Part shown: positions 49,882 through 58,749 of the stretch, piece by piece
Position numbering within the stretch: position 1 is the first letter of the stretch
Layout of the letters: each line of letters starts with the position of its first letter
Assembly (NCBI GenBank): GCA_963843535.1
Contig: CAWJKU010000002.1
Location: 558,001-622,000, forward strand
Source: CAVUNY01 sp963843535
GTDB lineage: Bacteria > Chloroflexota > Anaerolineae > Anaerolineales > Anaerolineaceae
Length of the DNA: 64,000 nucleotides
Direction: 5' to 3'
The notes under the pieces: generated by a model
Databases searched by the model: none
What the model was told of the DNA's origin: nothing
What the model saw: only the letters and a program-made list of their open reading frames with translations
Translations under genes and position numbers: made by a program

Positions 49882-51003
49882 ATGGAAAATATTAACTCCA
49901 ATCCCCCGCTATTAGGTGATCGTTATCAGCTTCAGGTGAGCCTGGGTACAGGAGGCATGGCTGTCGTGTACCAGGCCTGGGATTTACGGCTGGAACGCCC
50001 TGTCGCTATTAAGGTTCTGCGTGAAGATTTTTCCAGCAGCCAGGCTTTTCGCGATCGCTTTCACCAGGAAGCAAAAGCAGCCGCCAATCTCTCCCATCCA
50101 AATATCGTTACGGTTCATGATTTTGGGCTGGACCAGGAACGGCTTTTTATTGTCATGGAATTCGTGCCCGGCACCGACTTAAAAACGATGATGAAGGCGC
50201 GCGGCGTATTTACCATTGACGAAGCCATTCCATTGATCGTGCAAGCATGTGCCGGCATCGGATATGCCCACCGCGCAGGTTTTGTCCACTGCGACGTAAA
50301 ACCGCATAATATGCTGGTCACGCCCGACCAGAGGCTAAAAGTTACCGATTTTGGCATTGCCAGGGCACTGGCATCCATCCACCCTGACGAGCAATACGAT
50401 GTGGTTTGGGGATCGCCGCAGTATTTTTCTCCAGAACAGGCTTCCGGGCAGGCCCCCATGCCTGCTTCGGATGTTTATTCCCTGGGTGTAATTTTATATG
50501 AAATGCTGACGAACCGCCTGCCGTTCATTTCAGATGATCCGGCAGAATTAGCGCGCATGCACCGTGAATCTGCTCCAATTCCTCCTCGAGTGTTTAATCC
50601 CGCCATTCCTCCGTCACTCGAGCAAATTATCTTGAAAGTTTTATCAAAAGAACCGGCAGGCCGCTATCGAACTGCCGACCAATTCGGACGTATTTTATTG
50701 AACTTCAGCCAATCTGCCGACTTATATGCGGCCAATATTCCTCCTTTATCTTCACAGCCAGCCCAGCCCGTAACTCGGCCTATGCCCGTAAACCAGAATC
50801 GACCCCAGAGCATCCCCAGCGATACATCGCCTAACCACGTTGTATCTGGTGCGCCAGCCTATGCAGGCCCGGCATCTCAGCCAGAAGCCGGGATCGAAAT
50901 CGATTGGGGAACGATTTCCCTTGCGCTGCTGGCACTGATCGCCGCCGGCGGGTTGATCCCATTCTGGCTGTATGTTTGGTTCACCTTGAATCCGCCGCGG
51001 TGA
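49882..51003 (+). CDS. PknB-like Ser/Thr protein kinase, non-RD
   Basis: A 373-residue protein. The kinase domain (about 14-275) has LGTGGMAVVYQAWD, ATP lysine Lys44, catalytic HCDVKPHNM (136-144) and DFG at about 156-158, with SPEQA in the activation segment. The usual Arg of HRD is Cys137, which makes it a non-RD kinase and less likely to depend on activation-loop phosphorylation. A Pro/Gln-rich linker and one C-terminal membrane helix (ISLALLALIAAGGLIPFWLY) follow, with almost nothing outside. Its message is probably near-leaderless. rpe begins four bases after the stop. Confidence 0.92.
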   Translation: MENINSNPPLLGDRYQLQVSLGTGGMAVVYQAWDLRLERPVAIKVLREDFSSSQAFRDRFHQEAKAAANLSHPNIVTVHDFGLDQERLFIVMEFVPGTDLKTMMKARGVFTIDEAIPLIVQACAGIGYAHRAGFVHCDVKPHNMLVTPDQRLKVTDFGIARALASIHPDEQYDVVWGSPQYFSPEQASGQAPMPASDVYSLGVILYEMLTNRLPFISDDPAELARMHRESAPIPPRVFNPAIPPSLEQIILKVLSKEPAGRYRTADQFGRILLNFSQSADLYAANIPPLSSQPAQPVTRPMPVNQNRPQSIPSDTSPNHVVSGAPAYAGPASQPEAGIEIDWGTISLALLALIAAGGLIPFWLYVWFTLNPPR

Positions 51004-51007
51004 TCAA

Positions 51008-51670
51008 ATGAAAGAAATTATTATTTCTTCGTCAATATTATCTGCGGACTTTTCACGCCTTGGGGAGCAGATTCGTGAAGCTGAAGCCGGGGGGGTGAAC
51101 TGGATCCACATAGACGTGATGGACGGTCGTTTCGTGCCCAACATCACGATGGGACCCTTTATCGTTGAAACAGTCCGCCGGATCACGGGCCTGCCCTTAG
51201 ACGTTCACCTCATGATCGAACAGCCTGATCTGCATGTTGAATCTTTTGCAAAGGCTGGCGCCTCCAATCTATCCGTCCACATCGAGAACACCCCTCACAT
51301 TTACCGGACGATAGAGCATATAAAATTTTTGGGGTGTAAGGCAGGGATTGTTTTAAATCCGGGCACTCCCGCCGATCGAGTTGCTGAAGTGCTGCCGATT
51401 GTTGATTACGTGCTTGTTATGACGGTGAACCCTGGGTATTCGGGGCAGGAATTTATTCCGAATATGGTTCAGAAAGTAAGCCAGGTGCGAAGAATGTGCG
51501 AGGATCTCGGTTCCCCTGCCCTGATAGAAGTTGACGGTGGGATTACCGCAGAGACGCTCCCATTGGTCTATACCGCTGGCGCGCGGTTAATCGTCGCCGC
51601 CACGGCAATATTTAAGTATCCTGGAGGTATATCGGCAGGGATCGCGGCCTTGCGTAAGGCAGCGGTTTAA
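51008..51670 (+). CDS. rpe: Ribulose-phosphate 3-epimerase
   Basis: A 220-residue TIM barrel. The metal ligands and catalytic acids sit in ILSADFSRLGEQ, HIDVMDGRFVPNITMGP and DVHLMIEQP, with the family motif MTVNPGYSGQEFI and the last Asp in LIEVDGGITAETL. It interconverts ribulose-5-phosphate and xylulose-5-phosphate in the pentose phosphate pathway. It follows the kinase gene by four bases, which is a common pairing with prkC in Firmicutes and close relatives. The ATG has no clear Shine-Dalgarno sequence, so it is probably translated by coupling. A rpmB terminator lies seven bases after the stop. Confidence 0.95.
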   Translation: MKEIIISSSILSADFSRLGEQIREAEAGGVNWIHIDVMDGRFVPNITMGPFIVETVRRITGLPLDVHLMIEQPDLHVESFAKAGASNLSVHIENTPHIYRTIEHIKFLGCKAGIVLNPGTPADRVAEVLPIVDYVLVMTVNPGYSGQEFIPNMVQKVSQVRRMCEDLGSPALIEVDGGITAETLPLVYTAGARLIVAATAIFKYPGGISAGIAALRKAAV

Positions 51671-51676
51671 ACAAAA

Positions 51677-51696
51677 ATCGCAGCGGAAGCCGCGAT
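51677..51696 (-). terminator. rpmB terminator hairpin
   Basis: On the minus strand ATCGCGGC and GCTGCGAT form an eight-bp stem (with one G-U pair) closed by TTCC and followed by TTTTTG. On the plus strand the same position has an A/C mismatch, so it acts mainly for rpmB. Confidence 0.6.
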
Positions 51697-51722
51697 CTTT
51701 GCGAAGGTTGCGCTGAACAAGA

Positions 51723-51905
51723 TTAAACAGACTTGCTCATCGTCCGGATGCACTTGGTGCACAACATTTTGTGAACCCGGCGCCCCTGCTCAAGAACAGT
51801 AACGCGCTGCAAGTTTGGTCGGAAAGTCCGGTTCGTCGCGTGTTGGGAGAAGCTACGATTATGACCGAAAGTAGTAGTTTTGCCGCATTCTTCGCACTTT
51901 GCCAT
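51723..51905 (-). CDS. rpmB: 50S ribosomal protein L28
   Basis: A 60-residue bL28. MAKCEECGKTTTFGHNRSFS and HKMLCTKCIRTM hold two CxxC pairs that should bind zinc (the C+ form), and FRPNLQRV is the rRNA-binding segment. The ATG has AAAGGAT upstream. It is divergent from the asp23-fakA-fakB genes, the same grouping as in Bacillus (rpmB, yloU, yloV). Confidence 0.95.
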   Translation of the reverse strand: MAKCEECGKTTTFGHNRSFSQHATNRTFRPNLQRVTVLEQGRRVHKMLCTKCIRTMSKSV

Positions 51906-52031
51906 TTGTAAATCCTTTCAGAAATGATTGCTGTTTATGTCAGGCCAGGATATGCCTGGCGCAGTCGGGTATTTTACCACAATCCGTATCTTTATTCAAG
52001 CATGGTTGTTTAAGTAAAAAGGGTGCTAAGC

Positions 52032-52388
52032 ATGAGTGAAGAAGCTAATCCGTTAGGCAATATCTATATCTCGCACCGAGCCATATCCACAATATCATCG
52101 CAATCAGCGCTAGAATCCTACGGCGTTGTTGGTCTGGCCCCTAAAAACCTGGCACAGGGGTTAGCCCAGGTACTTACGAAAGATCCAAGCTTAGGCGTTG
52201 ATGTATTGTATGATGCCAGTGGAATTACGATTGATGTATATATTATCGTGGAGTACGGCACACGGATTAAGTCAGTGGCCTCCAGTGTGGCTGAAAATGT
52301 GCGCTATTATGTTGAACGGGCAATTGGACTGCCAGTCAATCAGGTTAATGTCCATGTGCGCGGACTACGCATCAGCAATACCGATTAA
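52032..52388 (+). CDS. Asp23/Gls24-family protein (YloU-like)
   Basis: About 118 residues. NIYISHRAISTISSQSALES and VNQVNVHVRGLRI are the Asp23 family segments, with a beta-strand pair between. Members are alkaline-shock or envelope-stress proteins bound to the membrane in Staphylococcus; in Bacillus yloU lies beside yloV (fakA). It is cytoplasmic here, with no helix of its own. ATG 52032 is preceded by AAGGGTG; the frame is open from GTG 52023, which is less likely. It is probably cotranscribed with fakA and fakB. Confidence 0.88.
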   Translation: MSEEANPLGNIYISHRAISTISSQSALESYGVVGLAPKNLAQGLAQVLTKDPSLGVDVLYDASGITIDVYIIVEYGTRIKSVASSVAENVRYYVERAIGLPVNQVNVHVRGLRISNTD

Positions 52389-52430
52389 TGGATGATAAGT
52401 GATCAATTCCGCTGAATTTTGGAGTCGTGC

Positions 52431-54113
52431 ATGAGTAATATTACATTACCACCTGCGATGGATGGCCGAAAACTGGCGAAGGTAAATTTATTGGATGGTC
52501 AAGGGCTGAAGGAATTGATCATTGCCGGGATGATGTGGCTGAAAACAAACCAACAAACTGTCAATGCCTTGAATGTTTTTCCGGTTCCGGATGGTGATAC
52601 CGGCACAAATATGCTGCTCACCATGCAGGCTGCCTATAATGAAATCGCCAATTCCGGCGAGAACAACGTCGGGAAGATGGCTCATTCCATCGCTCAGGGT
52701 GCTTTAATGGGGGCGCGTGGAAATTCCGGCGTAATCCTCTCACAGTTATTTCGCGGATTTGCCCGAGCCCTGGATTCTATGGAAACGATTGATGCATCGG
52801 TCATTGTCAAGGCGCTGGTTGAAGCAAAAAACACAGCTTATAAAGGGGTTGTCCGGCCGGTTGAAGGCACCATTTTAACAGTCGCCAAGGATATTGCCAT
52901 TGAAGCAGAAAAAGCATTGGCTGAAGACGGTGAAAAAAGCGGTCTGCTGCAGCGCATAGTAAACGCGGCGGATGTCTCAGTTAAGCACACCCCCGAGCTT
53001 CTACCGATCTTAAAACAGGCTGGTGTAGTAGATTCTGGGGGTAAAGGTCTATTCTTTATCCTCGAAGGTATGTTGAGGTATATTAATGGGCAGTCGCTTG
53101 ATGTTGCAATCACGGTTGTACAACCGCTGGCATCAATGCAGATCGAAAGTGCGATCGAACAGATCGAGGAAGGCCAGGACTATGAGGTGGTGATCGATTT
53201 TCACCCTCAGAAAGAGCTGGATCTTGAAGCCTTTTACAAGGACCTGGCGGAGATCGGCACCTCAATTCAGGTAGGCGAAGGGGATGGAATGTACCGCATG
53301 CATATCCATGTGCCGCTCGACAAGCGCTATACCCCTATCGACTATATCATGGGCATCGGCACTGTTACCAAAATAAGCATGGAGAACCTGGTAGCCCAGA
53401 TTGACCGCGAAAGCGAGCATAGTGCTGGGTCACTTCATCTCACCGCTGTTGAACCCAACCAGATCGCGGTGGTTGCCGTTTCACCCGGCATCGGTATCTC
53501 GCGCATCTTCGCCAGCCTGGGCGTGGCAGCGATAGTCCACGGTGGACAAACGATGAACCCCAGCACCGAAGAAATCCTTCAAGCGTTTGAAAATTTACCG
53601 ACCGATAAAATTGTCATACTCCCGGATAATAAGAATATCATCATGGCAGCCCAAAGCGCGGCTACAATGACGGTGAAGAAAGTTGCGGTTGTCCCTACTA
53701 AAAGCGTTCCGCAGGGTCTAAACGCCATGCTGCGTTTAAATCCGGAAGGCGACTTTGATCACGTCGTAAAAGACATGACCATGGCTATCGATGAAGTGGA
53801 TTCAGGTGAAATAACGACAGCCACGCGAAACGTTGAAATAAATGGCGTGGACGTTCATGAGGGTGAAGTCATCGCCATTTTGAACGGCAATGTGGTTCTT
53901 GCCGTTTCATCGGTCGAAGAAGCCTGCCTGGGTCTGCTGGAAAAAGCCCAGACAGATAAGCGTGAACGAATAACGTTGTTCTATGGGGAAATCATATCAA
54001 GAAACGACGTTAATATCATCGTTGATAAGGTTCGCGCAGCATACCCATCTCATGAGATTGAGCTGCATGAAGGCGGTCAACCGCATTACCATTTCATCGT
54101 GGCCATCGAGTAA
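52431..54113 (+). CDS. fakA: Fatty acid kinase subunit A (DAK2-domain YloV protein)
   Basis: About 560 residues. The DAK2/DhaL-type kinase domain (about 30-210) shows NVFPVPDGDTGTNMLLTMQAA, where the aspartates bind Mg-ATP, and LMGARGNSGVILSQLFRGFA. A middle linker and the C-terminal FakA-specific region follow (DHVVKDMTMAID, VAGGQPHYHF-like end). FakA phosphorylates fatty acids bound to a FakB protein so they can enter phospholipid synthesis through PlsX/PlsY. The DegV/FakB gene lies three bases downstream. ATG 52431 has GGAG upstream; the in-frame ATG at 52419 is less favoured. Confidence 0.92.
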   Translation: MSNITLPPAMDGRKLAKVNLLDGQGLKELIIAGMMWLKTNQQTVNALNVFPVPDGDTGTNMLLTMQAAYNEIANSGENNVGKMAHSIAQGALMGARGNSGVILSQLFRGFARALDSMETIDASVIVKALVEAKNTAYKGVVRPVEGTILTVAKDIAIEAEKALAEDGEKSGLLQRIVNAADVSVKHTPELLPILKQAGVVDSGGKGLFFILEGMLRYINGQSLDVAITVVQPLASMQIESAIEQIEEGQDYEVVIDFHPQKELDLEAFYKDLAEIGTSIQVGEGDGMYRMHIHVPLDKRYTPIDYIMGIGTVTKISMENLVAQIDRESEHSAGSLHLTAVEPNQIAVVAVSPGIGISRIFASLGVAAIVHGGQTMNPSTEEILQAFENLPTDKIVILPDNKNIIMAAQSAATMTVKKVAVVPTKSVPQGLNAMLRLNPEGDFDHVVKDMTMAIDEVDSGEITTATRNVEINGVDVHEGEVIAILNGNVVLAVSSVEEACLGLLEKAQTDKRERITLFYGEIISRNDVNIIVDKVRAAYPSHEIELHEGGQPHYHFIVAIE

Positions 54114-54115
54114 TT

Positions 54116-54982
54116 ATGGGATCGATCATAATCCTGACAGACAGCGCAGTGCAATTTACCCTGCCAACTTTCGCTGGACGAAGCCTGGTAAGGGTGATTC
54201 CATACGATATCCAATACCGGGGCACGCTTTATGAAGCAGGCAAGAATCTCAAACCCGCGGATTTACCCCTTTCTGGAATAAATGGAGATCTCCCTCGGTT
54301 GATTGTCCCTTCCATCGACCAGATGTGCGAATCATTGAGCCGCGAAGAAAATGGCCAGTCGTTCGATCAGGTCCTGGGGATTTTTTCTTCTTCCGCTATA
54401 TGCAATTTTTTTGAACGTGCCGCCGAAGCCCAAAAACAGGTTAACGGGCGGGTCAGGCTGCAAATCGTTGATTCTCAAACCACTTCAGTAGGTTTGGGGA
54501 TGCTGGTCCAGGCTGCTGCCGAAGCTGTCTCAAAAGGCGCATCTCTGGCTGAGACCGAACGTTTGATCCGCAGCATGATCCCTCATGTTTATGCCGTCGT
54601 GTGCACACCCGGACTTTCTTATTTATATCTTGCAGGATTCTTAGACCGGGCTCAAGCCATGGTGGGTGAAATGCTTGGTTTATACCCACTTTTTACGATA
54701 GAAGAAGGTCATCTCTCTCCGCTTGAGAAAGTGCGCAATCACCGCCAGGTGATCGATTTCTTTCAGGAATTCTTAGAAGAGTTTGATCAGCTGCAAAGTA
54801 TTTCATTTGTGCAATGTGCGGTTGGCTGCAGCGCCCAGGATGGACGCATCCTGCGTGAACATACCCAGGATCATTTTACCCGGACAACATTTAGCGAGCA
54901 TACCATTAACCTGCCCGTGGCAACTCTGTTGGGGCCAAGCGCCCTGGGTTTGTTTGTGGTTGAAGCGTTTACAAATTCCTAG
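54116..54982 (+). CDS. DegV-family fatty acid-binding protein (FakB-like)
   Basis: A 288-residue DegV protein. It has IIILTDSAVQFT at the N-terminus, RLIVPSIDQMCESL, IFSSSAICNFFERA (lipid carboxylate-binding Ser-Ser region) and VDSQTTSVGLGMLVQAA. DegV/FakB proteins carry one fatty acid and present it to FakA. The N-terminal LTDS matches the family's usual DS motif. The gene starts three bases after fakA stops, so the pair is expected to form a complete exogenous fatty-acid activating system. The acyl preference cannot be told from sequence. Confidence 0.88.
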   Translation: MGSIIILTDSAVQFTLPTFAGRSLVRVIPYDIQYRGTLYEAGKNLKPADLPLSGINGDLPRLIVPSIDQMCESLSREENGQSFDQVLGIFSSSAICNFFERAAEAQKQVNGRVRLQIVDSQTTSVGLGMLVQAAAEAVSKGASLAETERLIRSMIPHVYAVVCTPGLSYLYLAGFLDRAQAMVGEMLGLYPLFTIEEGHLSPLEKVRNHRQVIDFFQEFLEEFDQLQSISFVQCAVGCSAQDGRILREHTQDHFTRTTFSEHTINLPVATLLGPSALGLFVVEAFTNS

Positions 54983-55078
54983 AGCATTTTCACTGGCCGA
55001 ATCTGACTATTGCGAAGCTTATTGAGCTCCTGGGGGTTTCAAATGATGCTAACTTTCGGTACTCGCATAAACTTGCGG

Positions 55079-55084
55079 TAAAAT
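55079..55084 (+). promoter_or_regulatory. -10 box placed for leaderless recG
   Basis: TAAAAT ends six bases before the recG ATG (55091), which has no Shine-Dalgarno sequence. The spacing puts transcription start at or beside the A of ATG. Confidence 0.5.
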
Positions 55085-55090
55085 AACTGC

Positions 55091-57613
55091 ATGCCTTCAT
55101 CTATCGAAAAACTGCTTAAAATTTTAAAACTTGAGGCCGAGCTTGGATACGAGAATCGCGCTGTTGTGGGCGGATTAGAAAAATTTTTACCTGTCTGGGA
55201 AAATGAAGCGCGATCCACGAATTTAGATATTAACCTGATCCAAAATGTGGCCGAAAAAATTTCTTCTTATCGCAATCTGGATTCTGATAAAAGACCTGTT
55301 CTGTTATCAGAAATTTTTGACCTTTTACGAAATGTGCAGCCCAGCCAGCCTGCGCCTGGACGCCAAAATCGCGGCCCGATCGTCAGTCATCCCCAGTCCA
55401 TAAAAAGTAGCGCAAAAGAGACATCTCAAGTCTCTGTAAACCAATCTTCCCCTCAAGGAATTACCCCTCCCGCTGCCCCCACTCAAGAACGACTTCGACC
55501 CAACAATAACCGGATTGCACCGCCGCAAGGAACGCCAGGAATTGGCGCACCACTTACCGTATTAAGCGGGATCGGCCCCAAGAACGCGCAGACTCTTGAA
55601 GCGTTGGGACTAAACACCCTGGAAGACCTGCTTTATTATTTTCCCCGCCGCTATGACGATTACAGCCAGTTGAAACCCATAAATCGATTGGTTTATGGGG
55701 AAGATGTCACTGTTTTGGGAATGATTTCCAGCATTGCCACCCGTCCGCTGAGAGGGGGAAAGGCGACAATCATCGAAGCTGTGTTAACGGATAATACCGG
55801 TTTCCTACGCCTGACCTGGTTTAACCAACCGTGGCTTACGAATCGCCTGCGTGAAGGAACGCAATTGGTGGTTTCCGGAAAAATAGATATGTATTTAGGC
55901 CGGTTGGTGATGAACAGCCCCGATTGGGAATTATTGGAACAAGAGCACTTGCACACAAACCGGATTGTGCCCATCTATTCACTCTCGGCGCACATCACCC
56001 AGCGCTGGCTGCGCAAGATCATGCACCAGACAATCACATTTTGGGCCCCGCGCCAGGTTGATTTCCTGCCGCTATCGATCCGTAAAAACGCTGGATTGAT
56101 TGATCTTCAGAATGCAATCATCCAGGCTCACTTTCCAGACAGCCAGGAAAAATTGCAAGCGGCCAGAGCACGGCTGGCATTCGATGAGATTTTCTTCCTC
56201 CAACTGGGGGTTCAACAGCAGAAACGCAGCTGGCAGGAAGCAACCGCCCAAATTTTTGAAACGAACCCGGAATGGCTGGAAAGGCAGATAGCGCGGCTGC
56301 CTTACGTGTTAACCAATGCCCAGCAGCGCGTCATTGCAGAGGTACAGCATGATCTTGCGTCTGGCCATCCGATGAACCGGCTCTTACAAGGGGATGTGGG
56401 CTCTGGCAAAACTGTAATTGCTGCCCTGGCAATCGCCATGGTAACCCAACATGGCGCCCAGGCGGCAATTATGGCTCCGACCAGTATCCTTGCTGACCAG
56501 CATTATCGCAGCCTGGTCAATCTGCTGGCAGTATCCAGTGATGAAAATCCTGCCCCACTGCATTCAGAAGAAATCCGTTTGCTGGTAGGGGATACGCCAG
56601 AATCCGAAAAACGCGCCATTCGGGAAAATCTTGCCAGCGGCGCGGTGAAATTGGTGATTGGGACGCATGCTTTACTCGAAGATCCGGTTACGTTCCAACG
56701 CCTGCAGCTGGCCGTGATCGATGAACAGCACAGGTTTGGTGTGGCGCAGCGTTCAATTTTGAGATCTAAGGGTGAAAATCCCCATTTATTGGTGATGACA
56801 GCCACACCGATCCCCCGTTCGCTGGCCTTAACCGTTTATGGCGACCTCGACCTTTCGGTGATGGATGAAATGCCGGTCGGACGGATTCCCATAGAAACTC
56901 ACGTCATCCACCATACTGAACGCGAACGAGCTTATCACATGATAAGAAGCCAGATCGCCGAAGGCCGCCAGGCATTTATTATTTATCCATTGGTAGAAAA
57001 AGGCGACGGCGATGACGGCAAGGCCGCCGTTGAAGAACATGCTCGTCTCCAATCGGAGATTTTCCCCCAATTAAAACTGGGACTGCTGCATGGACGTTTG
57101 CGGCCTGAAGAAAAAGAAGATGTAATGAAACGGTTCCGCAAAGGAGAATACCAGATCCTGGTCTCGACTTCAGTGATCGAGGTGGGTGTCGACGTGTCTA
57201 ACGCCACGGTTATGTTAATCGAAGGCGCCAACCGGTTCGGTCTGGCCCAACTACACCAATTCCGCGGAAGGGTTGGACGTGGATCAGATCAATCGTACTG
57301 TTTATTAATTCCGGATACTGAAGACTCGGTTGAAAATGAAAGATTAGCAGTCATGGCAGAGACAACCGATGGTTTTGTGCTGGCCGAACGCGATCTTCAG
57401 CAGCGCGGGCCGGGAGAATTCTTGGGGACACGCCAGTCTGGGTATGCAGAATTACAAATGGCAAACTTGATGGATATCTTCACGATTGAAAAAGCCCGCC
57501 AACAAGCACAGGCCTTATTTGAACGTGATCCGGAACTAACGGATCCAGAGAATGAAGCTTTAGCCCGCACTTTCCACCGGTTTTGGGGGATAGGCCGCGG
57601 AGATGTAAGCTAA
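55091..57613 (+). CDS. recG: ATP-dependent DNA helicase RecG
   Basis: An 840-residue RecG. An N-terminal extension of about 150 residues is low in complexity (Pro/Gln/Ser) and precedes the wedge domain, which opens with LSGIGPKNAQTLEALG and PRRYDDYSQL. The helicase core has Walker A in LLQGDVGSGKTVIAALA, DEQH in AVIDEQHRFGVAQR, motif III in VMTATPIPRSLAL and motif VI in LAQLHQFRGRVGRGSDQSYC. RecG drives fork regression and branch migration in repair. The N-terminus (about 1-100) looks like the extension of Firmicutes and Chloroflexota forms. The 3' end continues with coaD nine bases later. Confidence 0.95.
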   Translation: MPSSIEKLLKILKLEAELGYENRAVVGGLEKFLPVWENEARSTNLDINLIQNVAEKISSYRNLDSDKRPVLLSEIFDLLRNVQPSQPAPGRQNRGPIVSHPQSIKSSAKETSQVSVNQSSPQGITPPAAPTQERLRPNNNRIAPPQGTPGIGAPLTVLSGIGPKNAQTLEALGLNTLEDLLYYFPRRYDDYSQLKPINRLVYGEDVTVLGMISSIATRPLRGGKATIIEAVLTDNTGFLRLTWFNQPWLTNRLREGTQLVVSGKIDMYLGRLVMNSPDWELLEQEHLHTNRIVPIYSLSAHITQRWLRKIMHQTITFWAPRQVDFLPLSIRKNAGLIDLQNAIIQAHFPDSQEKLQAARARLAFDEIFFLQLGVQQQKRSWQEATAQIFETNPEWLERQIARLPYVLTNAQQRVIAEVQHDLASGHPMNRLLQGDVGSGKTVIAALAIAMVTQHGAQAAIMAPTSILADQHYRSLVNLLAVSSDENPAPLHSEEIRLLVGDTPESEKRAIRENLASGAVKLVIGTHALLEDPVTFQRLQLAVIDEQHRFGVAQRSILRSKGENPHLLVMTATPIPRSLALTVYGDLDLSVMDEMPVGRIPIETHVIHHTERERAYHMIRSQIAEGRQAFIIYPLVEKGDGDDGKAAVEEHARLQSEIFPQLKLGLLHGRLRPEEKEDVMKRFRKGEYQILVSTSVIEVGVDVSNATVMLIEGANRFGLAQLHQFRGRVGRGSDQSYCLLIPDTEDSVENERLAVMAETTDGFVLAERDLQQRGPGEFLGTRQSGYAELQMANLMDIFTIEKARQQAQALFERDPELTDPENEALARTFHRFWGIGRGDVS

Positions 57614-57621
57614 GGAGAGCC

Positions 57622-58149
57622 ATGAGAGTCCGAGCAGTATTTCCCGGAACATTCGATCCAATCCATTATGGGCACATCGATATTGCGCTGAGAGCATCAC
57701 GCGTATTTGATGAAGTAATTATCGCTGTATTCAACCGCCCGATGAAAACAATTTTGTTTTCGCCCGAAGAACGCATTTATCTTGTTGAGCAGTCGTTTAT
57801 TGACCATCCAAAGATCCGGGTGATGGGCTACAGCGGCTTGACAGTCGAGTTTTGCCGGCAAATTGGAGCGGGCGTAATCGTCCGCGGTCTGAGGGTTTTT
57901 TCCGATTTCGAATACGAATTTCGGATGGCCTTGGCCAACCATCGCCTTGCGCCTGAAATCGAAATTGTCCCATTTATTACGAATGAGCAGCACACTTTCC
58001 TGGCATCAACCTCGGTGAGAGAAATTGCCTCGCTGGGAGGAGATGTAACCAGTATGGTGCCTGCCCATGTAGCAAAAGCTTTGTATGCCAAATTCAAGGA
58101 ATTAGGCGAAGGCCAACAAATTGTGCCACAGACATCATTGCGTGATTAA
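57622..58149 (+). CDS. coaD: Phosphopantetheine adenylyltransferase
   Basis: About 175 residues. VFPGTFDPIHYGHIDIALRA is the nucleotidyltransferase HxGH-type motif, and FITNEQHTFLASTSVREIAS is the C-terminal ISTTVRE-like segment; VRGLRVFSDFEYEFRMALAN is family-typical. It makes dephospho-CoA from phosphopantetheine and ATP. ATG 57622 has AAGGAG nearby; the frame is open back into recG but the longer N-terminus is not coding. Its C-terminal tail is a little longer than usual. Confidence 0.95.
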   Translation: MRVRAVFPGTFDPIHYGHIDIALRASRVFDEVIIAVFNRPMKTILFSPEERIYLVEQSFIDHPKIRVMGYSGLTVEFCRQIGAGVIVRGLRVFSDFEYEFRMALANHRLAPEIEIVPFITNEQHTFLASTSVREIASLGGDVTSMVPAHVAKALYAKFKELGEGQQIVPQTSLRD

Positions 58150-58224
58150 CATTTTACGCTTTCGGTATACAATAATAATGGCCTGAGACTTGCAACGCAA
58201 GACACAGAACTAGCGGAGGATTGC

Positions 58225-58713
58225 ATGGATATTCTTCACCTTGTAGACCGATTGGAGGAGCTGTTCAACGAGAGCCGCTCTGTACCTTTCACGCATAGCG
58301 TTATCGTTGACGAGGACCGCATGCTGGATATCATCGACCAGATGCGTGTGTCTATCCCCGAGGAAATAAAAAAGGCTCAACAGTTGTTAGCTCAACGTGA
58401 TCGCATCCTCGCCCAATCGCAGGAAGAAGCGAACCGCACCCTGCAGCTGGCACGCGAGAAAAGCGAAGTGATGGTCGAAAAGGACGGCATCGTTCAAGCC
58501 GCCCATGCCCGCAGCGAGCAAATTATCGCCCAGGGACGCGCCGAAGCAGAAAAGCAAAAACACGATGCAGATGATTATGTGTTAGACACCTTGCAGAATC
58601 TCGAAACCGAGATGGAACGGATTTTAGGCCAGGTCCGTAACGGTGTCCGGGCACTGCAATCTGAGCGGGTGGTCTTAGAGCAGCCCGCGGAGATTGAGAC
58701 CGAAAACGAATAA
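58225..58713 (+). CDS. Coiled-coil protein linked to coaD (ATPase-like, DivIVA-like)
   Basis: A 162-residue charged protein. The first 60 residues have SVPFTHSVIVDEDRMLDIID, then about 90 residues of continuous coiled coil (RILAQSQEEANRTLQLAREK). This pattern resembles the actinobacterial proteins next to coaD and the DivIVA/F-type ATPase subunit-b-like families. Function is unknown; a scaffold or polar role is likely by analogy. GGAGG precedes the ATG and TATACAAT lies about 50 bases up. A strong terminator follows immediately. Confidence 0.75.
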   Translation: MDILHLVDRLEELFNESRSVPFTHSVIVDEDRMLDIIDQMRVSIPEEIKKAQQLLAQRDRILAQSQEEANRTLQLAREKSEVMVEKDGIVQAAHARSEQIIAQGRAEAEKQKHDADDYVLDTLQNLETEMERILGQVRNGVRALQSERVVLEQPAEIETENE

Positions 58714-58749
58714 AAGAAGAAAGGCCGCTCAAGCGGCCCTTCTTCTTTT
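58712..58749. terminator. Strong bidirectional terminator
   Basis: The 17-base arms AAAAGAAGAAAGGCCGC and GCGGCCCTTCTTCTTTT pair with one mismatch around TCAA. Outer A/T blocks give a U-tract in both directions. The left arm overlaps the stop codon of the coiled-coil gene, and the right arm touches the lon stop. Confidence 0.85.
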
